Assembly: GCF_008831285.2 (NCBI RefSeq)
Contig: NC_045145.1
Span: 1,922,001 to 1,986,000 of the forward strand
Reading direction: 5' to 3'
Length of the DNA: 64,000 nt
DNA from: Nymphaea colorata
Lineage: Eukaryota; Streptophyta; Magnoliopsida; Nymphaeales; Nymphaeaceae
Shown in pieces: positions 1-11,081 of the stretch. The notes under the pieces were generated by a model that saw nothing but the letters and a program-made list of their open reading frames with translations, made no database searches and was not told the DNA's origin. How positions within the stretch are numbered: position 1 is the first letter of the stretch; the number at the start of each line of letters is the position of its first letter. The translations under genes were made by a program, and so were the position numbers.

Positions 1-819
1 AATAATGGTCCGGCTAAGCTTCAGCCCAATCTTGGCCTGAGTTTAGCATCAGCAGTTTGAGTTCGAGCCAAATTCGAGCCAACAGATATAAGTATATTGT
101 AACTTCTCTCTGCATATGCTTATATCTCATCTTGATCTTGGGTACCGTTTGGTAACAATAACAGTATGTAACTATTCCATATATTCTGTCCCAAATATTA
201 TGCACATTTATGTAAGATTATGTTACAACATTCCATGAATCTGCCCACCCTAAATATGAGGGCAGATACATACAACAATGATACACTGTTGTGCTTACCA
301 GTTGACCCCTACTTCCTGCTTTGTTTCTAGAGTTGCAAGCATTTAAATGATATTTTCATTATTATTATTTTTTGGAGCTGGATTTGGTGGTTATATATGT
401 TTGTGTTATGTTTAGTCTTATGTGAAATAATTGCTTATTTGTGTGCTTTAACTTATGTATGCTGGATTCCTGTCATTCCAGTAACATAGTGATCCAAATA
501 CTAGAATCTGTAAGTGATGGTCACATCAACTGGATCAGTGATTTATTATCAGCTATAATATGTATGACCAATCACCAGGTTTGATTACTCGCATGAAGCA
601 AGATACGAGCATCAGAAATGTATGTGGAGCATACTAAGTGCGTGACTGAATTTTTATACTCTTGTACAGGCCTGAATGTGACAAACAACATTTAGGAAGC
701 ACTTTGATAAAAGTGAGATCATTTAATTGATCAAAATCAATAGAATATGTTACGAAACATTGCAAAGGAAGCTCATTAAATTCATGTTCTTCTGTTGCTA
801 TGACTTTCGATTCTTGATT
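1..819. other. AT-rich non-satellite DNA, no gene seen
   Basis: I see no supported gene, RNA or recognisable transposon here. The longest open frames are short and carry no motif I recognise. The 115-bp satellite does not appear before the N gap, so the left edge of the array is either inside the gap or the two pieces were joined by scaffolding. Confidence 0.6.
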
Positions 820-919
820 NNNNNNNNNNNNNNNNNNNNNNNNNNNNNNNNNNNNNNNNNNNNNNNNNNNNNNNNNNNNNNNNNNNNNNNNNNNNNNNNN
901 NNNNNNNNNNNNNNNNNNN
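820..919. other. Assembly gap of 100 N
   Basis: Exactly 100 N, the usual placeholder for a scaffold join of unknown size. Unique-looking DNA lies on the left and satellite on the right, so their true distance and order are not established. Confidence 0.99.
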
Positions 920-2500
920 TGAGTTGGACTTGTATTTACATCAACAGTAAGGATTATGAACTGAAATCACAAGTTTGTATCAATACGAGTGGGATTTAAG
1001 CGATTCATCTGAGCATGCATATTTCATTGAATGTGATAAACTTGTTGCTACATGCCCGTTGAATGATTTAGTGTATTTAAATCACAAGTTTGCATGAAAA
1101 TGAACGAAATTCAAGTGGTTCATTTGCTCTTTTATAGTTAATCTAATGTGTTTCACTATGTTATTACATGTATAAGTAATGATTTAAATTATTGAAATCA
1201 CCATTTCATATGGACACAAATCTGATGTGTACATTAGTTTGATGCTTGTAGTAAGTCCAAACAAGTAGAACTTTTTGTTTCATTGAATTAAGTAAAAGGG
1301 GTGAAACAAAAGCATAAATCCCATTGCATCCATATGAACTTGTGATTTCAATCATTTAAATCGTTCATTACACATGTAATAACAAGTGAAACACAATAGA
1401 TTAAATATAGGGGAGCAAATTGACGACTTGAATCTTATTCATTCTCATACAAACTTGTCATTTCGATCAAATAAATCATTCAAAACGGATGTACTAACAA
1501 GTTGTGATCAAATGAATCGCTTAAATCTCACTCATGTTTATACGAACAACTGATTTCAATCGCTTATATCGCGTACTATAGATGTAACGACAAGTTAAAT
1601 TCTTTGATTAAGTACTAGAATGAAACTAATGCATAGATTCCATTTTTAACTATATGAACTGGTGATTTCAATCATTTAAATCGTTCTTTATAGAAGTAAT
1701 AACCAATGAAACGCATTAGGTTAACTATAAGAGATCAATTCAATGACTTGAATCACAAACTAATGCGTGAATGTGCTTAAACATGCATATTGAATGATTT
1801 AGTGGAATGAAATTACAAGCTTGTATGGACATAAATGACATTTAAGTTATTTATTTACTGTATTACAGTTAATATAACGTGTTTCGCTTGTTCTTACATC
1901 TATAAAGAATGATTTAAATGGTTCAAACTAAAAGTTTGTATGAAAAAATGAGACTCACGTCATTCGTTTGATCGCTTATCATTATCCTAATGCGTTTCGC
2001 TTGTTATTACATGTACAATGATTGAAATCACAAGTTCAAATGGATGCAAATGGGATCTACGCATTAGTTTGATCTCTTGTAGTCAATACAATGGGTTGAA
2101 CTTGTAGTTACATCAATAGTAAGGATCTAATGAATTGAAATCACAAGTTTGTATCAATGCGAGTGGGATTTAAGTGATTCATCTGAGCACGCATATTTCA
2201 TTGAATGTGATTAACTTGTTGCTACATCCACGTTGACTGATTTAGTGGATTTAAATCACAAGTTTGCATGAAAATGAACAAAATTCAAGTGGTTCATTTG
2301 TTCCTTTATAGTTAATCTAATGTGTTTCACTTGTTATTACATGTACAAGTAATGATTTAAATGATTGAAATCACCAATTCATATGGACACAAATCTGATG
2401 TATACATTAGTTTGATGCTTGTAGCTAGTGCAACAAGTAGAACTTTTTGTTTCACTGAATTAAGTAAAAGGGGTGAAACAAAAGCATAGATCCCACTTAT
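920..2500. repeat. Satellite array, 1.2-kb HOR type (first block)
   Basis: Tandem satellite of a monomer of about 115 bp. The core gaaatcacaag recurs at 2028, 2140, 2255 and 2370 (spacing 112-115). Forward blocks alternate with blocks of the reverse complement. This block closely matches 16218-17810, including the shared phrase ctacatgcccgttgaatga at 1049 and 16347. It keeps a stretch of about 82 bp that the 1.99-kb HOR lacks. No gene is embedded in it. Confidence 0.85.
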
Positions 2501-5500
2501 ATCCATAAGAACTTGTGATTTCAATCATTTAAACTGTTCATTACACATGTAATAACAAGTGAAACACATTAGATTAAATATAGGGGAGCAAATTAACCAC
2601 TTGAATCTTGCTCATTCTCACACAAACTTATGATTTCAATCAAATGAATCATTCAAAATGTATGTATTAACAAGTTAAAAACATTCAATTAAATATGCGT
2701 GATCAAATGAATCACTTAAATTCGACTCGTGTTTATACAAACAACTGATTTCAATCGATTATATCGCGTACTATAGATGTAACGACAAATTGAATTCTAT
2801 TGATTAACTGTTAGGGATGAAACTAATGCATAGATCTCATTTTTAACTATATGAACTTGTGTGATTTCAATCATTTAAACGTTCTTTATAAAAGTAATAA
2901 ACGGTGAAACACATTAGGTATCAATTGAATGACTTGAATAAAAAACTAATGCATGAATGTGATTAAACATGCATGTTGAATGATTTAGTGGATTGAAATC
3001 ACAAGCTTGAATGACCATAAATGACATTTAAGTGATTTACTTGTTGTATTTTAGTTAATATAATTTGTTTCGCTAGTTATTACATCTATAATGAATGATT
3101 TAAATGGTTGAAACTAAAAGTTTATATGAAAGAAAATGAGATAAGTCGTTCATTTGATCGCTTATCATTACCTTAATGCGTTTCACTTGTTATTACATGT
3201 ACAATGATTGATTTTGTTGATTGAAATCACAAGTTCAAATGGATGCAAATGGGATCTATGCATTAGTTTGATCTCTTGTAGTATATCCAATGAGTTGAAC
3301 TTGTAGTTACATCAATAGTAAGGTTCCAATGAATTGAAATTACATGTTTGTATCAAAACGAGTGGGATTTAAGCGATTCGTCGAAGCACGCATATTTCAT
3401 TGAATGTGGTTCATATGATCTTTTATAGTTAATCTAATGTGTTTTACTTGTTATTATATGTGTAAGGAATGATTTAAGTCGGTGAAATCACCAATTCATA
3501 TGGACACAAATCGGATGTATACATTAGTTTGATGCTTGTAGTTAGTCCAATAAGTAGAACTTTTTGTTCGTATCAATACGAGTAGGATTTTTGTAATTCA
3601 TTTCATCACGTCTACTTAATCAAATGTATTTACCTTGTTGTGACATCCATATTGAATGATTTAGTTTATTGAAATTGCAAGTTTGCCTGGAAATAAATAA
3701 GAATCGGGTCGTTTGTTTGATACCTTGGAGTTAATTTAAAGTGTTTCACTTTTTATTACATCTATGATGAACGATTTAAATAATTGAAACCACAAGTTTA
3801 TATAGATACAAATGAGATCTATGAGTTAGTTTGATTCAATCAGTTCAACTCATTGTTACATCTATTGTGAATGATCCAAGGGATTGAATTCACAAGTACG
3901 CATCAATAGAGGTGAGATTTAAGTAATTCATTCGATCACACATATTTAATTGAATATACATAACTTCATCAAATGAATCACTTACATCCCACTCATATTT
4001 AGACGAACTTGTGCTTTAAATCCCTTAGAAAGTTCACTATAAATGTAACAACAATAGCAAGGATTTAAGGGAATGAAATCACATGTTTGTATCAATACGG
4101 GTGAAACTATAAGGGATCAAACTATAGCATAAACCCCATTTGTATCCATATGAACTTGTCATTTAAATCATTTAATTTAGTCATTATAGATGTAATAACA
4201 AGTGAAACGCATTAGATATACTATAAGCGCGCAAATGAACGACTTGAATCTTATTTGTTTTCAAACAAACTTGAGATTTCGATCAACTAAATCATTCAAT
4301 ATGGATGCAACAACAAGTTAAGTACATGCAATCAAATATGTGTGATCAAATGAATCACTTAAATACCACACATACTGATACGAACTTGTGATTTCAATAC
4401 CTTAGGTCATTCACTACAAATATAACAAGTTAAACTCATTGAATTAAGTAAAAGGGATCAAACAAAAGCATAGATCCCACTTGTATCCATAAGAACTTGT
4501 GATTTCAATCATTTAAACCGTTCATTACACATGTAATAACAAGTGAAACACATTAGATTAAATATAGGGGAGCAAATTAACCACTTGAATCTTCCTCATT
4601 CTCACACAAACTTATGATTTCAATCAAATAAATCATTCAAAATGTATGTATTAACAAGTTAAAAACATTCAATTAAATATGTGTGATCAAATGAATCACT
4701 TAAATTCGACTCGTGTATATACAAACAACTGATTTCAATCGATTATATCGCGTACCATAGATGTAACGACAAATTGAATTCTTTCGATTAACTATTAGGG
4801 ATGAAACTAATGCATAGATACCATTTTTAAATATATGAACTTGTGTGATTTCAATCATTTAAACGTTCTTTATAAAAGTAATAAACGGTGAAACACATTA
4901 GGGATCAATTGAATGACTTGAATAAAAAACTAATGCATGAATGTGCTTAAACATGCATGTTGAATGATTTAGTGGATTGAAATCACAAGCTTGAATGACC
5001 ATAAATGACATTTAAGTGATTTACTTGTTGTATTTTAGTTAATATAATTTGTTTCGCTAGTTATTACATCTATAATGAATGATTTAAATCGTTGAAACTA
5101 AAAGTTTATATGAAAAATAATGAGATTCAAGTCGTTCATTTGATCGCTTATCATTACCTTAATGCGTTTCACTTGTTATTACATGTACAATGATTGATTT
5201 TGTTGATTGAAATCACAAGTTCAAATGGATGCAAATGGGATATATGCATTAGTTTGATCTCTTGTAGTTAATCCAATGAGTTGAACTTGTAGTTACATCA
5301 ATAGTAAGGATCCAATGAATTGAAATTACATGTTTGTATCAAAACGAGTGGGATTTAAGCGATTCGTCTAAGCACGCATATTTCATTGAATGTGGTTCAT
5401 ATGATATTTTATAGTTAATCTAATGTGTTTTACTTGTTATTATATGTATAAGGAATGATTTAAGTGAGTGAAATCACCAATTCATATGGACACAAATCGG

Positions 5501-8131
5501 ATGTATACATTAGTTTGATGCTTGTAGTTAGTCCAATAAGTAGAACTTTTTGTTCGTATCAATACGAGTGGGATTTTTGTAATTCATTTCATCACGTCTA
5601 CTTAATTAAATGTATTTACCTTGTTGTGACATCCATATTGGATTATTTAGTTGATTGAAATTGCAAGTTTGCATGGAAATAAATAAGAATCGGGTCGTTT
5701 GTTTGATACCTTGGAGTTAATTTAAAGTGTTTCACTTTTTATTACATCTATGATGAACGATTTAAATAATTGAAACCACAAGTTTATATAGATACAAATG
5801 AGATCTATGAGTTAGTTTGATCCAATGAGTTCAACTCATTGTTACATCTATTGTGAATGATCCAAGGGATTGAATTCACAAGTACGCATCAATAGAGGTG
5901 GAATTTAAGTAATTCATTCGATCACACATATTTAATTGAATATACATAACTTCATCAAATGAATCACTTACATCCCACTCATATTTAGACGAACTTGTGC
6001 TTTAAATCCCTTAGAAAGTTCACTATAAATGTAACAACAATAGCAAGGATTTAAGGGAATGAAATCACATGTTTGTATCAATATGGGTGAAACTACAAGG
6101 GATCAAACTATAGCATAAACCCCATTTGTATCCATATGAACTTGTCATTTAAATCATTTAAGTTAGTCATTATAGATGTAATAACAAGTGAAACGCATTA
6201 GATATACTATAAGCGCGCAAATGAACGACTTGAATCTTATTTGTTTTCAAACAAACTTGAGATTTCAATCAACTAAATCATTCAATATAAATGCAACAAC
6301 AAGTTAAGTACATTCAATCAAATATGTGTGAACAAATGAATCACTTAAATACCACACGTACGGATACGAACTTGTGATTTCAATACCTTAGGTCATTCAC
6401 TATAAATATAACAAGTTTAACTCATTGGATTAAGTAAAAGGGATCAAACAAAAGCATAGATCCCACTTGTATCCATAAGAACTTGTGATTTCAATCATTT
6501 AAACCGTTCATTACATATGTAATAACAAGTGAAACACATTAGATTAAATATACGGGAGAAAATTAACCGCTTGAATCTTGCTCATTCTCACACAAACTTA
6601 TGATTTCAATCAAATGAATCATTCAAAATGTATGTATTAACAAGTTAAAAACATTCAATTAAATATGCGTGATCAAATGAATCACTTAAATTCGACTCGT
6701 GTTTATACAAACAACTTATTTCAATCGAATATATCGCGTACTATAGATGTAACGACAAATTGAATTCTTTCGGTTAACTATTAGGGATGAAACTAATGCA
6801 TAGATCCCATTTTTAACTATATGAACTTGTGTGATTTGAATCATTTAAACGTTCTTTATAAAAGTAATAAACGGTGAAACACATTAGGTATCAATTTAAT
6901 GACTTGAATAAAAAACTAATGCATAAATGTGCTTAAACATGCATGTTGAATGATTTAGTGGATTGAAATCACAAGCTTGAATGACCATAAATGACATTTA
7001 AGTGATTTACTTGTTGTATTTTAGTTAATATAATTTGTTTCGATAGTTATTACATCTATAATGAATGATTTAAATGGTTGAAACTAAAAGTTTATATGAA
7101 AAAAAATGAGATTCAAGTCGTTCATTTGATCGCTTATCAATACCTTAATGCGTTTCACTTGTTATTACATGTACAATGATTGATTTTGTTGATTGAAATC
7201 ACAAGTTCAAATGGATGCAAATGGGATCTATGCATTAGTTTGATCTCTTCTAGTTAATCCAATGAGTTGAACTTGTAGTTACATCAATAGTAAGGATCCA
7301 ATGAATTGAAATTACATGTTTGTATCAAAACGAGTGGGATTTAAGCGATTCGTCTAAGCACGCATATTTCATTGAATGTGGTTCATATGATCTTTTATAG
7401 TTAATCTAATGTGTTTTACTTGTTATTATATGTATAAGGAATGATTTAAGTCGGTGAAATCACCAATTCATATGGACACAAATCGGATGTATACATTAGT
7501 TTGATGCTTGTAGTTAGTCCAATAAGTAGAACTTTTTGTTCGTATCAATTCGAGTAGGATTTTTGTAATTCATTTCATCACGTCTACTTAATTAAATGTA
7601 TTTACCTTGTTGTGACATCCATATTGAATTATTTAGTTGATTGAAATTGCAAGTTTGCATGGAAATAAATAAGAATCAGGTCGTTTGTTTGATACCTTGG
7701 AGTTAATTTAAAGGTGTTTCACTTTTTATTACATCTATGATGAACGATTTAAATAATTGAAACCACAAGTTTATATAGATACAAATGAGATCTATAGGTT
7801 AGTTTGATCCAATGAGTTCAACTCATTGTTACATCTATTGTGAATGATCCAAGGGATTGAATTCACAAGTACGCATCAATAGAGGTGGGATTTAAGTAAT
7901 TCATTCGATTACACATATTTAATTGAATATACATAACTTCATCAAATGAATCACTTACATCCCACGCATATTTAGATGAACTTGTGCTTTAAATCCATTA
8001 AAAAGTTCACTATAAATGTAACAACAATAGCAAGGATTTAAGGGAATGAAATCACATGTTTGTATCAATACGGGTGAAACTACAAGGGATCAAACTATAG
8101 CATAAACCCCATTTGTATCCATATGAACTTG
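2501..8131. repeat. Satellite array, 1.99-kb HOR type (left block)
   Basis: Higher-order satellite. The marker gcataaaccccatttgtatc starts at 4128, 6113 and 8100, giving unit lengths of 1985 and 1987 bp, about 17 monomers of roughly 115 bp. Reverse-orientation monomers start with tgatttcaatc at 2516, 2631, 2746 and 2862. They are followed by forward monomers near 2995, 3108, 3219 and 3332. Successive HOR copies differ at only a few positions by eye, so homogenisation is recent. The block is cut at 8131/8132 by a truncated gypsy element. There is no credible coding capacity: short open frames recur only because the repeat recurs. Confidence 0.9.
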
Positions 8132-8381
8132 TTACTCCCCTTGCCTCACCATTTGTCGTTCCGTTTGTTTTTGTACTAGTTCCTCCTGCAGAAGCATTCT
8201 GCACCAAACCCTGCATCACTCCCATCATCATATGCAATGTGTTCATGATGAACGTTTGTTGTTGTTGATTATCTCCAACAGGTGTCCCAGCTCAAGTAGA
8301 ACGAGTCTCCACATTTCGACTCCTAGTGCTGCGAGGTCCTCTGCCTCTGCCTCTAGCACTTCCTCCTCTGGTACGTGCCAT
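8132..8381 (-). pseudogene. gag N-terminal fragment, Ty3/gypsy
   Basis: The start codon is at 8379-8381 on the minus strand. The first residues, MARTRGGSARGRGRG, are followed by a Gln run and a Met-rich helix, the usual look of the N-terminus of plant gypsy gag proteins that package element RNA. Codon 29 is a TGA stop. The frame then runs open until the break at 8132, where it reads into satellite. Capsid, zinc knuckle and all of pol are missing, so the copy cannot move by itself. Confidence 0.75.
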
Positions 8382-8572
8382 TGAACTACACCACACGGAG
8401 GAACACAAAATATAACTATTGTATTCGTAAGTAAAACAATTCGTTAAAGCTACTCTAAAATTTTAAAACTCAATATTCACACTAAATCAAAAACACATTC
8501 CTTAACAGGCTTGGATGACCTTTCCTCTGCTTGTGATCGACCTTGGCATTGGACATTGACCCTAGACACTGG

Positions 8573-8584
8573 GCTCTGATACCA
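8573..8584 (-). promoter_or_regulatory. Primer binding site of the gypsy element
   Basis: The plus strand shows gctctgatacca, the reverse complement of TGGTATCAGAGC, the common plant LTR-retrotransposon site for initiator tRNA-Met. It lies a few bases inside the LTR end, which sets the element's orientation as minus. Confidence 0.85.
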
Positions 8585-8588
8585 AAGT

Positions 8589-11081
8589 TGTGACGACCCA
8601 ATTTTTGACACCAAAAATTTTCTTTCATTTATATAATAGCGGAAGCAATATTGAGTCATGACCAGAACAGAAGACATTGTTTTATTTCAATAATAAAATA
8701 CTGGACCCAAACAAAAATAACCACAAATCCCCAAAACCGACGCAGTGCCCAGAATACCAATGCCCGTCCATCACAAGACTGAGGTCGTCGCTCCAAAGCC
8801 AAAATCTATCAAGGACTACCTGTAGATAGAAAGAAGGGTCAGAATTCCTCTGAGTATGAGAAAATCCAGCCATGTGTGGAACATGGCCCATCAAAATAGT
8901 ATCTGGTTTTTGTAAAACAAATATCTTCAAATCTTAACACATATTAGAGTAACGTCACATGTTCAGCAACAAAACGAGGTGTGCACAACCTCCTAAAGTT
9001 TCGTAGGCTTCCAACCGTGGTCCTCTGACAATGTCAAAGTCATCGTGCCGAGCAACAGAAATCCCCGTGGGCACTCACGGGCAGAACAGAACATCTCTTC
9101 ACCAGGCGATCCAACGGATCGAGGGCACCTGAAGTGAAGCCTCATGAGATATCCCAGATCGCCGCTGCAGCAGCATGGTCTCTCTAGGAACCCGGGTGGA
9201 GAGACCAGGAGTCTCGCTCCCAAACAGAAACAGAACAGAATCCCGGGCCCTTGTGCCGCCCAATACCCTGTGGGCCCTCCAGTACAGCCAGAGGAGCGTG
9301 CGTCAACAGTGAGCTCAGACGCACCACTACCTCCCGGGACGAAACCGATCACTGGGCAAAACAGAAAGCTCGCACTCGCATAAACCATTGCACAAAGTCC
9401 ACGTTTCGCCTTCGAATTTCAAAAGTGAGGGTTTACCAATGCTAGACATCGTCTAGTACCTCTCACAGAAACCGCCCGCCCTTAGGCTCGGTTTTCCAAA
9501 CAGAATAATTCCGCTTATTTTAAATCTTAACTTAATAGCAATAGAGCAAAACTCCTCGCATCTAGAAACCGCGATTAGCAATATTATAATCATTATTTGA
9601 AATAATAAAATTTATATTTAAATTCTCAAAGGTGACTTTCCTCCTCTAATGGTTCCAAAGTTAATTTCAGAACCATGTTTCTGAAATTTTAAACACCACA
9701 AAGACCATCAAAAAGTAATATAACATATCATTTCGTTTTTAATTTATAAAACCCCCTTTCCGTAATTTTTAAGAATTCAGAGGGTACCAAAACGTGATTT
9801 CTTATTAAATGCATGGTTTTTGCTGAAAATCACTTTCCTAAGCCTCTTTTTGAAGAGGTTTTCAGCAAAAACGTTGCGGAGTGAACGCTTAAAAATTTTA
9901 ACAGCTTTTTCGAAAATTTTGATAATAAGGTGGACCCGCTTTGTAATTTTTCATCATTGATATAAATTTGGCCAAACGTTCGTTTCTCTTTCATTTTACG
10001 CGTCGTTTTCTCTCTCCTCGCGTGAAATCTTCTTCCTCGCGTCCTTGCTTCGTTCGACGGTGGTTTCACCGGTTCTTCTGCGACCCATCACCAGCACGAG
10101 TGATCTCTCGTTCTCCCGTGAGGGCCGTCGCTCGGTTCCACGCCGCTGTGCCACCAGCCGCCCGTCGCCTTCCGCCACCGCCGTCTCCTCTGCTCTCTTC
10201 TCTCAACCAAAACCAGAGAGGTTCTCTTCCCATGACCTTCCTTGTCTTCCTGTTTCGTCCAATGGTGGCTTCCATTGATCAAGTGACAGTGCCTGCGCAT
10301 CACCGCGGTTCTTTCTTCCTTTTTCCTTCTTTTTTTTTTTTGATGTTGCTGGTTTATGACTTACCCTAAGTCGAACAGAGCAGGCTTTGCCCTCTGTCGA
10401 CAGTGTTCAAGATCGTTTCCCCCCTTTTTTTTTTTTCCAGGTATAGGGTTCGGGAAGGCCACCGAGTCTTCCCCTCTTCAGTTTTGTTTTCTGTGGCCAG
10501 ACCCTCCGTGAGGGTTCTGGTATCAAAATTTCTTTCATGTGGTTTGTTTGAATCCTCCAACAAAGCTCTGTCTTAGATATTGATGCTCTGTTTTAGGGGT
10601 GATTCTAGTTTCAAACTAGTATTCAGCATGCTTTAATCTTAGAAAATCAGAGATAACTAAATCCAAACGCATGAAATATCATTCCAACATGCAATGCTTC
10701 ACAAGTCTACTTCTTTCTAGGCGTATAGATATATAGATTCACATGTATACGTATCCGTAAAAACTTGAAATACAGGCTTCATGATACATGCATAACTGAA
10801 TATTTCCCATACCTCTCAAACTCTTGGCAGCAACTTCTGCTTCTGATTCCTTTCCAGCAGCCACAAACCTCTACTCCAACAAGAGGGCAAGAAGAAGGAC
10901 GTTATGTTCTCTCTCTCTTTCTATCGTTGATTCTTTTCCTCTAAGAAAGCAGTTAATAAGTGGTTAGTTGTCATCAAATGTGATTAGATCAACTCTTATC
11001 TCTATCTTTTTCCACATTTGTCTCCATTTGATAAGCTTGGTAGTTGGAAAAAGATAAGGAGAGAAAATCGTGGGGCTTACA
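8589..11081 (-). repeat. Long terminal repeat (5' LTR), about 2.5 kb
   Basis: Minus-strand boundaries are TGTAAG at 11081 and GTCACA near 8589, with the PBS just beyond. Candidate TATA sequences on the minus strand lie near 9740 (ttttataaatt) and 10735 (ctatatatctatac), but neither is proven. No second LTR of this family is in the window, so age cannot be estimated from LTR pairs. The LTR abuts satellite at 11082 (aaggatcc). Confidence 0.8.

Larger units (their letters stand above)
8132..11081 (-). mobile_element. Truncated Ty3/gypsy element: 5' LTR, PBS and gag start
   Basis: Read on the minus strand, the insert begins at 11081 with tgtaagcccc and the LTR ends near 8589-8591 with gggtcgtcaca. 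It is followed by a tRNA-Met-type primer binding site, tggtatcagagc (8573-8584), a leader, and a gag start codon at 8381. The LTR is about 2.5 kb. A long LTR with this end and PBS suits the Tekay/Del chromovirus group, but the clade is inference because no pol is present. The element breaks off about 83 codons into gag, where satellite resumes. GC-rich parts of the LTR (about 9000-9480 and 10000-10560) hold several overlapping open frames that I do not regard as genes. Confidence 0.85.

Noticed and set aside
727-999. Open frame across the first N gap
   Set aside because: It is open only because N is read as any residue.
5464-5658. 64-aa open frame, identical at 13204-13398
   Set aside because: It lies wholly in satellite, starts with GTG, and other HOR copies break it. 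Its repetition reflects the repeat, not coding selection.
8993-10563. Several overlapping open frames on both strands in the GC-rich LTR
   Set aside because: They overlap each other in all frames, carry no domain, and sit inside an LTR with clear ends.
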